Positions 29,701 through 38,390 of a stretch of DNA of 64,000 nucleotides are shown one piece after another. Each line of letters begins with the position of its first letter. Position 1 is the stretch's first letter. Location of the stretch: positions 2,187,501 through 2,251,500 of the forward strand of contig NZ_CP132543.1 of NCBI RefSeq assembly GCF_030845195.1, read 5' to 3'. The position numbers were made by a program, and so were the translations under genes. A model generated the notes under the pieces. That model was not told the DNA's origin and made no database searches. It saw only the letters and a program-made list of their open reading frames with translations. The stretch is from Sanyastnella coralliicola (GTDB lineage: Bacteria > Bacteroidota > Bacteroidia > Flavobacteriales_D > Sanyastnellaceae).

Positions 29701-32700
29701 TATAGCCTCTCCCGGTTCAAAATATTCTATCTCTTGTTGACTGGTAATCCGTCCAGTATCAAATGCTCCAGGTGCGCCTTCTGTCGGAGGGGCTAGCGAG
29801 AAATCACCACAAGCCTCGGCGTAAGTGGTCATCGAACGCATTTGACCGTGCATGTTGTTCTTAACGAAAGAGAATCCTTGTGTTAGCCATTGATTGTTGG
29901 TGAAATAGTTCAACATACCCAACGGCAAAGGCAAATAGTCCTTTTTGGTCAAATCCAAGTTGGTCATATCGTACTGGAACGGATAATCTTTCGCTGTATA
30001 GTAACGCTGAATATTATAACCTGACCCAGTAGGACCTTCGTGTATATTCTTCACGATGACTGTGGAGTAACCAACAGCTGCTCCTGGCATAATTGATTCT
30101 CCTAATGGACCTTCGTTGTAGTCTTTGTCCACTCCACCTACTACCTTGTCAATAAAGCTCTGTTCGAATTCGTCTAAGACATTTGTCAATGGGTTCTCTT
30201 CACGAATGCTAGGCGGCTCATTTGTGGCAACTCCACTAGACTCCCAATCTCCACTGATTGGATTGATATCCTTGTAGATGTACTCTGAACCGTACAAACT
30301 AGTGTAACTTACACCATCTTCTTGAGGCGTATCTGGGTCGTACATCAGTAGACGCTTTACTCTAACACCTCCGCCTTTCTTTGCTACTGGGAGCGGAACT
30401 CTGAAATAAGACAGTTCATCATTGATTTCAAGACAAGCTTCCGCAGCAAAGGTCATTGTGCTTAAGGCTTGAACTAAACTTTGAACAGCTGATGGCCCTT
30501 CATCATCGAACTCCCCTGACACGGGGTCGCAGACCTCACCATTGTCACTTACCAGACCTCTTCGCTGAGTCTTGTAGAAATCTCTGCAGAGTCTTTTAGG
30601 AAGATGATCCTCTTCGCTACTTAATGTAATTCGTATCCGGACGTTGCCTTCGGAAGGATCCGTTAGCGTGGCGCTGGCTAATTTTGCATATCCAGATATA
30701 TACTCTGCATTACAATCTTCCAATTCAGGTGGTGCTCCTTCGCCCAGTAAACGATACAAGAACTTGAAATAGATTTTCTTTCCTCCTAAATATTCAGCGT
30801 TAATCAAATCTACCATTTCTGATATCTCATCTGCATGAGTATCCCATGTCCAACCTAAAGTTGATTCTAAGTCCAAGAAGTACTGGCTTCCGCTAAAAAT
30901 CTCATCAGGTATGGGAGTTTCAATCGAACTAGGATGGAGCGAAACCATTGCATGTGCTCGTTGATCTTGAACATAACAGTAATCATCAGCTTCATATTGA
31001 ACATGAATTTCTCCTCCGCTAGGTAAATGAATTTGCTTTAGATTCCATGCAGCCGGGTCAAAAGGGGCGGGATTCTGATCAACCCAGTTCATGTCTTTCT
31101 TCAATCTTTCTGCTCCATCAAATTGATAGTTCCCCCATGCATCAATATTGTAAGGATTATAATCTGGGTTCTGCATACCCAAAGTATAATCGTTGTAGAA
31201 GTCCGCTATTTCCTCATATGCTTCTCCTGGACCTGACTCCGGGTAATTCGGGTTTTGTGGGTACGCATAATCAAATTCGTAAGGAGCGATTTTCGCATTG
31301 TAGATGTTCTCGTTTTCAAACCAAACCCTTTTCAGAGTAAGTTTTGCCGGATTATTACCTGTTTCGCTCTGACCATTCCAAACATTTGGTGACAAACCTG
31401 TAAGTCCAGCAGAATCGTTGTATTCCTCATGATATTCAAACCGAACAGTCTTTAGTCGTTCTCCAATGCTACCGTCTTGATTTTTTACGAAAAGCTCTAT
31501 TCTGTCTAGTTTCAACAATCCATCTTCACCATACCCTTGCACTCCCTGTCCAGCGTTATCAATCGCTTCGAATCCGTCTTTTCGATCTGATGTAATGAAC
31601 AACGCCACATGCGTTTTCGTCTCGATTCTTTCTAAGTAGTAGATTTCCTTCTCACCTTCGGAAACACTGCAGATATCATCTTTGGGATCTGATAGTGAAT
31701 TGCGGTTGTAGATATAGCCCTTATATGGTGCCCTCCATTTGTACCATTCATCGCTGTCTTGATCAAGTCCTCCTGCGATTCTCTTGTATTTGAATTTAGT
31801 CCATCCCCCGAGATCATCGTCTGTAGGACCATTCATTGTCATGTCTAAATAATCAGAGGTTGTGATTTGTGTTAGGAGGTAACTTGTAGCATATGGTGTA
31901 TCACGCTCTTCCCCCATTTTCACTTCAGCCTCTTCTGGGTTATTCATGAAGATGTTATTGACTTCTCCACTGTTTAATCCCAGATCAGGTACACTGTATC
32001 CCTCAACAAGACTGTACTGCAGATCTTTTTCGTTTCGAGCGTATACCGGTAATCCATAAACATATTGAATACCAGACTCATTAACGACTGCTATTTCACC
32101 TACTTGATCAGGAACGGTACTTCTCGCGATGGCTGCATTAGAGATATTGTCTTTTTTGGTGTAAGCCTTGTAGCGAGTTGTTGGAGATAGTGCATCTCCA
32201 TTTAAATCGTCAATGGTTTCTAAGATCTCTTCATTGGTTGTATAAGTGACAAAAGAAGATTGTCCTACTCTCTCACCACCACCCAATTCTTGCAGGATGT
32301 TTGGCACACCTCCTAAGTTGTACTCTTTGATCCCAGGAATCATTTCACCTTCATTCAAAACCGCTGCATATGGTGTTTCAGGATTGTTCGATGCGTAGGT
32401 AAGTTCTCCACCTAAATCACTATTGAATCGCATGAATACCCCTTCCGGATCATCCGCACTTGCGAATTGATACCCTCCTGTTTGCCAGCCTTCAACAGTT
32501 AAATCATGATCACCTGTTCCTAGTTGAGTACCTACCCCGTTATTTGAACCTACATTTCCTTCAAAGGCGATGTTATAGATATCGGTATGATTGGATTTTT
32601 TGTTTGGACGGAAGGTTCCTACACGTGAATTGTACATTCGGAATCCCCCGCCGATGCCCTCTCCAGAAACCACGAACGCGTCTGGATTGCTAAATGGAAC

Positions 32701-33717
32701 ACCAATGGACTTATCATTTCTATTGTAAGTATTCTCCTTCTCGACATAATAATCCTGAATATCCTCACTGTTACTCACGTCCCCTGAGTACATATATCCG
32801 TACACATTCTTCTCGTCTACTTCGGTATACTCTTGTTTAGTAAATGCTCCAGAAATACTTGCACTACTTCCAATTGGTAAGGGGGTTAAGGTTCCAACCC
32901 CTTGAAAAGTGACGTTAGTGGAGGTTCCTTCATATCCATGAATTTTCTCTGAGCGCGTTGAATAATTATGTGAGTAAACTCCATATTGACTCCCCGCAAC
33001 AGTTAATGTGCTCTTTTTACTCCCTTCTTTAATCCATGAACTGATTTTTGCAGAAGCAATCGACTCTTCCTTCTCAGACGAAGCTTGAGACGATTTGTAA
33101 CGAGTATGTGCAATTCGACCAGGATTTACTGAACCGGAGAAACTTGCTTGTCCTTCAGAAAATTGAACCCCAATGCTTGATAAACCTTTATCAGATGTAA
33201 AACTCAACCCACTTGAGAATCCGTAACCAGTGTAGTTGTTGTAGCGAACCGAGGCATTTCCAGAAACAGACAGGTCAATACCAAATGTCTCTATTGGACC
33301 AGAAATCGTAGCTGAGGTTGTCTTGTTTGCCGGACGCTTATTATGATAAGTCACACTCTCACCCTTCCAATCATCTGGAAAACCGCGCTTTGATCGGTTA
33401 ATTGCCCCTGGATTCAAAGTCCAGCCAAGACCTACCCATGATGCCTCTTCTTCAGGTTGAACACCTGAATGGTAGCTCAGTGATAAGGCATAGCCTCCTC
33501 CATTCGGACCCGGGATTTGGAGCACTGGGAGGTTATATGAGAAATCTCCGGTGAACGGGTTTACCATATCTGAACTTGAGACAGGCTCGAAGCTGCTAAA
33601 TTCAGGTTGTGACGGACCACTTGTTAGTGCCAATGCCGCTGTCGGATAAAATAATTCCGAAGCAAAAAGCAAAAGCAAAAACAGTGCTTTGAGTCGAAGT
33701 GCAGCATTAATTTTCAT
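26710..33717 (-). CDS. Giant RHS-family exported protein with PFTGDFSYN N-terminal domain (2335 aa)
   Basis: The chosen ATG at 33717 overlaps the preceding stop by 11 bases and is followed at once by a signal peptide (MKINAALRLKALFLLLLF). An ATG at 33810 would add residues read out of the lipoprotein gene. At the N-terminus are NPFTGDFSYNLPVL and EASWVGLGWTLNPGAINR, found in large Bacteroidota proteins that accompany RHS proteins and resembling the SpvB/TcB side of RHS shells. The long middle is beta-rich without recognised catalytic motifs. The C-terminus ends in a YD-like stretch (TTYVYDPVNYRLLASM, LLYQYNAEGKLIRQLKETERG). It probably works with the 3529-residue RHS protein encoded next. Confidence 0.88.
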   Translation of the reverse strand: MKINAALRLKALFLLLLFASELFYPTAALALTSGPSQPEFSSFEPVSSSDMVNPFTGDFSYNLPVLQIPGPNGGGYALSLSYHSGVQPEEEASWVGLGWTLNPGAINRSKRGFPDDWKGESVTYHNKRPANKTTSATISGPIETFGIDLSVSGNASVRYNNYTGYGFSSGLSFTSDKGLSSIGVQFSEGQASFSGSVNPGRIAHTRYKSSQASSEKEESIASAKISSWIKEGSKKSTLTVAGSQYGVYSHNYSTRSEKIHGYEGTSTNVTFQGVGTLTPLPIGSSASISGAFTKQEYTEVDEKNVYGYMYSGDVSNSEDIQDYYVEKENTYNRNDKSIGVPFSNPDAFVVSGEGIGGGFRMYNSRVGTFRPNKKSNHTDIYNIAFEGNVGSNNGVGTQLGTGDHDLTVEGWQTGGYQFASADDPEGVFMRFNSDLGGELTYASNNPETPYAAVLNEGEMIPGIKEYNLGGVPNILQELGGGERVGQSSFVTYTTNEEILETIDDLNGDALSPTTRYKAYTKKDNISNAAIARSTVPDQVGEIAVVNESGIQYVYGLPVYARNEKDLQYSLVEGYSVPDLGLNSGEVNNIFMNNPEEAEVKMGEERDTPYATSYLLTQITTSDYLDMTMNGPTDDDLGGWTKFKYKRIAGGLDQDSDEWYKWRAPYKGYIYNRNSLSDPKDDICSVSEGEKEIYYLERIETKTHVALFITSDRKDGFEAIDNAGQGVQGYGEDGLLKLDRIELFVKNQDGSIGERLKTVRFEYHEEYNDSAGLTGLSPNVWNGQSETGNNPAKLTLKRVWFENENIYNAKIAPYEFDYAYPQNPNYPESGPGEAYEEIADFYNDYTLGMQNPDYNPYNIDAWGNYQFDGAERLKKDMNWVDQNPAPFDPAAWNLKQIHLPSGGEIHVQYEADDYCYVQDQRAHAMVSLHPSSIETPIPDEIFSGSQYFLDLESTLGWTWDTHADEISEMVDLINAEYLGGKKIYFKFLYRLLGEGAPPELEDCNAEYISGYAKLASATLTDPSEGNVRIRITLSSEEDHLPKRLCRDFYKTQRRGLVSDNGEVCDPVSGEFDDEGPSAVQSLVQALSTMTFAAEACLEINDELSYFRVPLPVAKKGGGVRVKRLLMYDPDTPQEDGVSYTSLYGSEYIYKDINPISGDWESSGVATNEPPSIREENPLTNVLDEFEQSFIDKVVGGVDKDYNEGPLGESIMPGAAVGYSTVIVKNIHEGPTGSGYNIQRYYTAKDYPFQYDMTNLDLTKKDYLPLPLGMLNYFTNNQWLTQGFSFVKNNMHGQMRSMTTYAEACGDFSLAPPTEGAPGAFDTGRITSQQEIEYFEPGEAIPIWKGFNFEGYVENDYGTFDNIEMQYPGREVDVIMESKQIRDITNDVSVEADISFGTPLIPFATVVPELTYKESELYLHKTTKVIQYPVIAKKSTTFTEGVYHVTENVGFDELTGRTIVSRTTDGFVGKTMPDGTPAGTYTSYSIPAHFEYNATKQKSIAEGKFIVAATEGVTISKTVDEEGAILQFFDDADVAGTPDLCALMDNFNSGDLLVVGDMIFNTISVDGNTLHISPSFVHNGVNGSSIPDLAGIEILRSGRSNQIAMGIGNVTTYGEAKLNSFPNAEVAARQGLADLLNASLPLIPNEGDKTTISTSQVSSYDLISPFNGTCGPLSEYEMTVGVDQFTIPEDIHLERLADRIRISVGGLEDQWLSTEICGDNENRALSVQHLNNALPQLWNFTSAGLSVYESTSFHIDFPGVGDVLVFPYSFVTTDEDGYFASMNAAFAAQAAVDFSDCTYEIIPNITFFPLGQINGVSRVIYVKPEGQTEYQLRSLRGAYGGEVIVQMAQYIGPNPSGSEVGYVESYSPSCIQNFEATPSSDQEMIGDYGQSEEGYITLTPSHSSCDFQVFESNVMIERSPQTIQPACYHDIALSGTSGEFAIDQETGLLIYTDGGMCFDQEISCPQFCNTEFGGKGITNVVSCSATTISDNWNPELNPLAADYSYNEVELGKKGKWRGHGTYAYNTDAVASLEEDFNPATAESRNYNTGLFDMNYFVWGEGEGEGSQGPWLNLSNLTNYSSQGQAVEERNILGIEGVTKFGYHENLPVLSAQNANENNTIFCSYEMLYGTEHLENGIKTNPQLERSNFKSHTGEYSARLINSSQGAFISNMFMDDHIGQEGLLAKVWVSSDVVDDLVLADNFKMILRPEGSTTLQAGEYGFKKVARSGEWVLLEAYLPPLENIGLSSFDIYLYMNYGNTGATSCFIDDLRIQPRDGAMTTYVYDPVNYRLLASMDDQNFALLYQYNAEGKLIRQLKETERGTKTLQESHYNTPKVAR

Positions 33718-34291
33718 AAGTCTCAATTTTAGACAGCAAGTGCTGGATATCTTCTTGTTTGAAAACCACTTTATTCGTTCCAGTGTGGAAGATTTCATCG
33801 TGGAAGACAAATGTTAAATCGTCGTTATTCGACAGAATATGCGGGGGAAACACAGTTTGCATGGCTATTTCTTTCGAAAGACCATGGGTATTCTCGGTAT
33901 GAGTCATCAATGGTTCGATCTCTCCTTCAGAAGTGACGATCTCCACTAATTCTCCGATGTAAAAATTCACCTCATTGATTCGAGCCTTCCAATCCTGTTC
34001 GCTGTTGACATTGTGTGTCAATAAATCACGAGACGAACCTCCATTCCTAGGACTGAGGGTCCAAGAAAATGCCACTTGATTCAATTCCCCTGTTTCTTCG
34101 TTGATAGATGGAATCATGGTCACATCCATATTCATGATCGGTGTCTCTTTCAGCTTTCGCATTCCGTGAGACTCCGACTTACAGAATGACTCTATCTGAG
34201 TATTCGTATTCAAGTTTTCCACGCTAGTGCAGGAAACTAACACGACCAACAAGTAGAAGACTGTAAGATTAAAGGCCTTCATACGATTCAT
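33707..34291 (-). CDS. Small lipoprotein of unknown function
   Basis: 194 residues with a lipoprotein signal (hydrophobic stretch ending VLVSC, Cys at about 21). An ATG three codons in is also possible. The mature part has no family I recognise; it contains several Asn- and Glu-rich loops and one further Cys. The gene overlaps the OmpH-like gene upstream by 23 bases and the giant RHS-family gene downstream by 11 bases, so it is translated together with them. A lipid-anchored helper for the giant proteins is plausible but unproven. Confidence 0.72.
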   Translation of the reverse strand: MNRMKAFNLTVFYLLVVLVSCTSVENLNTNTQIESFCKSESHGMRKLKETPIMNMDVTMIPSINEETGELNQVAFSWTLSPRNGGSSRDLLTHNVNSEQDWKARINEVNFYIGELVEIVTSEGEIEPLMTHTENTHGLSKEIAMQTVFPPHILSNNDDLTFVFHDEIFHTGTNKVVFKQEDIQHLLSKIETYEN

Positions 34292-34808
34292 TTAAAGAGA
34301 TCAATACTTCGTCAGTGATGTCTAAATCCTCAGTTCCAAAAAGGACGTTACCATCCACTGTGGTTCCGATGATCATGTCATAGCCGTGTTCTTCCCCATA
34401 CTGTTTGATGTGAAAATTCACTTGATCTATAACAGCGCCTGTCAATTCAGCGTCGCGTTCAGTAAGATGGTTGTACATGCTTTCTTCGAATTGATCGCAT
34501 TGCATTTTTTTATTCTCAAGGATGGCAATCGACTTATTTCGATCTAACTCCGAAAGACCCGCAGCCGTTTGTTCAAATGCCATGTAGGTCGACTTCAAAT
34601 CGAGTCTCAAAGAGTCTAATGATCGTTGCAACTCACTTTCAAGCGAAGCATATTTATTACGCGCGTCGATCATGCCTTGATAAGCATCGATCAACTCCGC
34701 AGTTCGGACATAAACCGTGCGATCTTCACTTTTCTTCCAGATCAGGCCAAGTGCTACAATCAGCGCCAAGCTCAATGCGATAATGGATATATTCTTTAGG
34801 TCTTTCAT
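34269..34808 (-). CDS. OmpH/Skp-family periplasmic chaperone-like protein
   Basis: 179 residues. An N-terminal hydrophobic segment (about 7-24) exports or anchors it. Residues about 45-120 are long charged helices (the Skp tentacle region), and the end EHGYDMIIGTTVDGNVLFG...DITDEVLISLN matches the beta/helix closing motif of OmpH proteins. Skp-type chaperones hold unfolded outer-membrane or secreted proteins in the periplasm. The gene overlaps the 895-residue surface gene at ATGA and the lipoprotein gene by 23 bases. A private chaperone at the head of an operon of giant exported proteins suggests a dedicated role. Confidence 0.85.
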   Translation of the reverse strand: MKDLKNISIIALSLALIVALGLIWKKSEDRTVYVRTAELIDAYQGMIDARNKYASLESELQRSLDSLRLDLKSTYMAFEQTAAGLSELDRNKSIAILENKKMQCDQFEESMYNHLTERDAELTGAVIDQVNFHIKQYGEEHGYDMIIGTTVDGNVLFGTEDLDITDEVLISLNESYEGL

Positions 34809-37492
34809 TCTTTCACTATAAACTGTCCATGGCCAACTTGACCGTCATAATTCAACTCGTAGAAATAAAGTCCTGGAGTCACTGTTTGAGCCGTCAATGT
34901 TGACGTTCCGTCCCAGGCAATATTTTGATCGTAGGTTTCGAAAACCACTTGATTCATCTGGTTTCGAACCCGTAAGAAGTAATTCTGAAAATTCTCGGAG
35001 CCCACGATTTTAAACGTATCATAAACGCCGTCACCGTTAGGAGAGAAATACAAAGCGAACTCCAATTCAGGGTAACAGTGTTGTACCTCCTTTTTTGGTT
35101 CAGCCATGATATAAAGCGTGTTGTCTTCAACATTAATAACATGCCCTGTGGCTGGTACATAATCATCCATGGCTCCCACTTTCACCGAATCCAGCGATAC
35201 CTCCCCAAATGAGTTGGCACTCAACATCATGTATAGGCTGTCGTAATCATTGTACCACATCACTTCCATTGGTGATGAATCACCTGGTAAGGCATGCATC
35301 ATATTCATCGGAATAGACTCTGATTGAGACTGGAGCGACACAGCGTGATTTTCTTGATTCAGTGATATGTTACCTCCAATGAGATGATCCGCTTGTACAA
35401 TTCTGAAACTTGAAGGATTACATGTCGCATTTGAGGAAACACTGTGAACTGCGTCATTAGTGGTTCCCAAGGTGATTTCTGGTCTGAGTTTACCGTCGAT
35501 GCTTGAAGGCATAGAAACCGTTGCGAAAGTTATCTCCGCTCCATGTTGACCTGAGAAGTAAAGGTTGATCTCATTTCCTTTTCGGTAGAGTACCGCGCGC
35601 CCTTTTCTTCCTATGTTTCGATTGAAGAAGGTCTTGTTCTTGTTCGCTCCATTTTCGTCCTTGTAGTTCATTTTGACTACTTGGATTCCTGGGAGTAAAA
35701 CGAGTTCATAAATCACTTCGTCATCATCTCGTATCGCCACTTCAATGGATGAATATGGATCTGTTGAACAAACGAAGTTCGCTTCGATGTACATGTCGTC
35801 ATGAGATTCAAAACGGTAGTCGCTGTTCAAGACTGTCTCGAGGCCAGTGTTATTTTTGACATAGCCTGTACTGTAATTAGATACTGTCGCATTTGAGAGA
35901 GAACTCGGAGTCCATTGAATGTATGTCCCAAGGGCTACTGGAGTTTCTTTAATTGCCGTCCCGCTGATATAACGCGCGAGATAGATATCTGAAGGAAGCA
36001 CCGAGAAGTCTCCAACCTCACTTGTATACAGTTGGTTTCCATTCAGATCATGCAGATTGAAGTATTCGTTCTCTACAGGTGCGAACGAAGCTAACGTAAG
36101 TCCGCCTAGGTCTGCCGGACGTCCGCAATGGTAAAGGTCTCGGCTGATTTGAGGGATTTTTGGCCTGGTCACATGGGGTATGGAGTGATGAATAAACTCG
36201 ATAGATTCATCATCATCCCCGATGAAAACCCCTTCAGTGAAGTAGGAATTACTTGGTACGGACACACTTCCTACTGTGCTACCATCCAATGAAATTTCCA
36301 AGCTGAGTTGGTTTTTGACGAGGCCAACAACACTAGCATTCGTCACACCTGCACTGAGTACATTTTCGCTGCCATTTGACCGGCTCTTCAACTGGCCATT
36401 CTCGATGACAACGCCATATTTTAAGTGACTTCCGGTTGCTGAAAAATTATCTCCTTCTGGCCAGAATCCATAGACCGTTTTGTGAGAAGCGTCGCTGACT
36501 TTAAAGGTCACCTCTACATTGGAAAAGGTGGTGATTCCGTTCCAAAAGGAACATTCAAATGCATTCGGGTTTTGCGTAGTTCGAGTGAAGGTTTGTCCTA
36601 CTTGATCAACCCCTCTTAGGCTTCGTGAGATAAAATCATCAGAAACGAATACGCTATCTTCAAGAATATCTCCATTGGCATCTTCGATTCGAAAAGGTTG
36701 ATAACCACTGACATTGACCTCATAGCTGAGATTCTCACCAGTAAATATCTCGTTGTGTTTGATACCAGCGTAATTGACCCATGCCGGCAAAGCACCCAAG
36801 TATCCTGTGAATTCGCTGAAGGTCAAATACTCATCTCCCCAGTAAACCTGGTACGGTCCTACACCATTGTTTGGTGTTAACGTGATCGTAGTGGATTGAT
36901 TTTCAGATAGTGGCTGAACTGCGACTGTTACATCCAATCCAGGTGTTGGAATTGGATCATGATCCACGCTCATTACAGCACCATTGAATGTCGCTCCCTG
37001 AGCAAAGAGTGCAACGTCTACATGAAGCTCATCTGCAGAATTGGAAGCAACCGTTCTCAGTACTATTCCATTTCTACTATATATAATGTCGCTTCCAACT
37101 CGCTCAATTTTCAGAACAGCACCTGTACCCGTTCGTCCAAATGAACCCATGTTTCTTCCACGTTCTACAATGTATAATCCGGCTCCGTCAAACTGGAAGG
37201 AATAGGATATGCTGTTTTGACTCGTATTTGGATTGTTCTTATTGAACCCAAACGCGCGCATGGCAGCCTCAGACTGCAAAACGTACTCCACACTACCATC
37301 CGTGTTTGTAGGAATCTTATTGTTCGAAAATGCTCCCGCATCCCAACCATCCGCACTCGTCTTCGACATCGTTTGCGCGGCGTAGTCTACTGATACGTTT
37401 TCTTGATCGTCCCAGAGTATTGGAAAAGTTTGTCCAAAAACTGAGCATATTAAGAAAGAGAAACATGCTCCTAGGAACAGGCACTTTTTCAT
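34805..37492 (-). CDS. Secreted surface protein with lectin-like repeat and T9SS type B C-terminal domain
   Basis: 895 residues with a signal peptide (about 1-20). Residues about 35-185 form one block (TSADGWDAGAFS, AMRAFGFNKNNP, ISYSFQF) that also occurs twice in the protein at 761-3631. Further beta-rich segments follow. The C-terminus reads YFSPNGDGVYDTFKI ... YFLRVRNQMNQVVFET ... GLYFYELNY, the gliding-motility (CHU_C) type B sorting domain used by T9SS. This is the first gene of the long operon. No convincing TAnnTTTG promoter is visible in the 180 bases upstream. It should be carried to the cell surface by T9SS. Confidence 0.87.
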   Translation of the reverse strand: MKKCLFLGACFSFLICSVFGQTFPILWDDQENVSVDYAAQTMSKTSADGWDAGAFSNNKIPTNTDGSVEYVLQSEAAMRAFGFNKNNPNTSQNSISYSFQFDGAGLYIVERGRNMGSFGRTGTGAVLKIERVGSDIIYSRNGIVLRTVASNSADELHVDVALFAQGATFNGAVMSVDHDPIPTPGLDVTVAVQPLSENQSTTITLTPNNGVGPYQVYWGDEYLTFSEFTGYLGALPAWVNYAGIKHNEIFTGENLSYEVNVSGYQPFRIEDANGDILEDSVFVSDDFISRSLRGVDQVGQTFTRTTQNPNAFECSFWNGITTFSNVEVTFKVSDASHKTVYGFWPEGDNFSATGSHLKYGVVIENGQLKSRSNGSENVLSAGVTNASVVGLVKNQLSLEISLDGSTVGSVSVPSNSYFTEGVFIGDDDESIEFIHHSIPHVTRPKIPQISRDLYHCGRPADLGGLTLASFAPVENEYFNLHDLNGNQLYTSEVGDFSVLPSDIYLARYISGTAIKETPVALGTYIQWTPSSLSNATVSNYSTGYVKNNTGLETVLNSDYRFESHDDMYIEANFVCSTDPYSSIEVAIRDDDEVIYELVLLPGIQVVKMNYKDENGANKNKTFFNRNIGRKGRAVLYRKGNEINLYFSGQHGAEITFATVSMPSSIDGKLRPEITLGTTNDAVHSVSSNATCNPSSFRIVQADHLIGGNISLNQENHAVSLQSQSESIPMNMMHALPGDSSPMEVMWYNDYDSLYMMLSANSFGEVSLDSVKVGAMDDYVPATGHVINVEDNTLYIMAEPKKEVQHCYPELEFALYFSPNGDGVYDTFKIVGSENFQNYFLRVRNQMNQVVFETYDQNIAWDGTSTLTAQTVTPGLYFYELNYDGQVGHGQFIVKE

Positions 37493-38168
37493 GTTACAAA
37501 AGTTTTAGTCGCACCTAAGGCGCGGTAGTTAAAACGCTGGATGAAAGTTTTGGCAATACAATCCTACCACCCGTACAAGGCGTTTTTAAGTTAAATCTGA
37601 GCACGAGGCATCAGAAATCTATGTGGGGATTCGAAAATCCAATTAGCAAGTAACAGTTGAAATGAAATCGAGGAAATGATGAACAATCACACACCTCGCG
37701 AAGGCAAATCGCAAATTTTCATATCACTGGTTATCAATGTACTTAACAACTTAAAAGGAAATTCTCCAAAGGCAAAAAGGAGGTCTTTCATAGTTGTAGG
37801 CAGTAGTAATGTGATGTATAGTTACGAAGGAATTCTCCTACTTCCAAATCCCAATCCGGGAAAAATATCAAGTGTAAAGAAGACACCAAGACGCACATTT
37901 AGGTTTCCAAGCCCTACTATTCAAGGGTTTAACGGATTTACACTGTCAACTTTTTCTCAAGTTCCAAATGGATCTTTACTCTAAGCTTAACTTAACCAAG
38001 CGGTCGCAGTCTTCATTGTCCGACTGTTTGGTTGGAATTTGCTTCGTGGATTTAAATGTGGAGAGTTCGGTTTCCGGCGTCCTGCATCCAGTGTCTGTTT
38101 TCTTTTTGCTCTCCTTCCTCCGCCAACTGTCTGCAGTCCGCTGACCAACATAAAACTAGTCCCCTAAT
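37493..38168. other. Gene-poor region upstream of the giant operon
   Basis: No confident gene is visible. A plus-strand frame at 37676-37984 (102 codons, AGGAAATG at the start) is possible, but its basic, proline-rich product resembles nothing I know; I give it about one chance in four. At 37994-38033 an inverted repeat (AACCAAgCgGTCG and its near-complement ending GTTTGGTT) follows that frame and could be a terminator or structured RNA. A degenerate heptamer stretch related to CGGCGTC is at 38074-38094. A small hairpin GGATT-CGAA-AATCC is at 37627-37640. Confidence 0.35.
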
Positions 38169-38390
38169 TTCACAATCGTGTTTGTCGATTGCTCGTTCAC
38201 AATGACATTTTCGAATTCTGATTTCACAATCGTTTTTTCTAATGCCGTGTTCACAATGGCTTTTTCGAAATGCAATTTCACAATCATGTTTTGAGAATGC
38301 GTGTTCACAATGGTGTTTTCGAGTTGTCGTTTCACAATCGTTTTTTCAGAAGAACTGTTCACATTCGTGATTTTGGATTATTGGTTCACT
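38169..38390. repeat. 27-bp tandem repeat array A (about 8 units)
   Basis: Units starting with TTCACAAT begin at 38169, 38196, 38223, 38250, 38277, 38304, 38331, 38358 and (partial) 38385, exactly 27 bases apart. Alternate units differ: one type reads TTCACAATCG, the next TTCACAATGG or TTCACAATGA followed by a TTTTCG, giving a 54-base higher order. Some units contain an inverted repeat CAATCG...CGATTG. The stop codon of the lipoprotein gene at 38386 lies in the last unit. A minus-strand frame stays open because 27 is a multiple of three (9-residue repeat around E..TIVK/IVN). Confidence 0.93.

Noticed and set aside
37676-37984. Small plus-strand gene of 102 codons
   Set aside because: Not listed as a gene: unknown basic, proline-rich product, no family and no promoter. 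It is described only as a possibility in the intergenic entry.
38156-38362. Minus-strand open frame of 68 codons with a 9-residue repeat inside array A
   Set aside because: The 27-base period keeps any frame open or closed along the array, so openness is no evidence for coding. It begins with GTG without a signal for translation, and the same frame in array B contains a stop codon.
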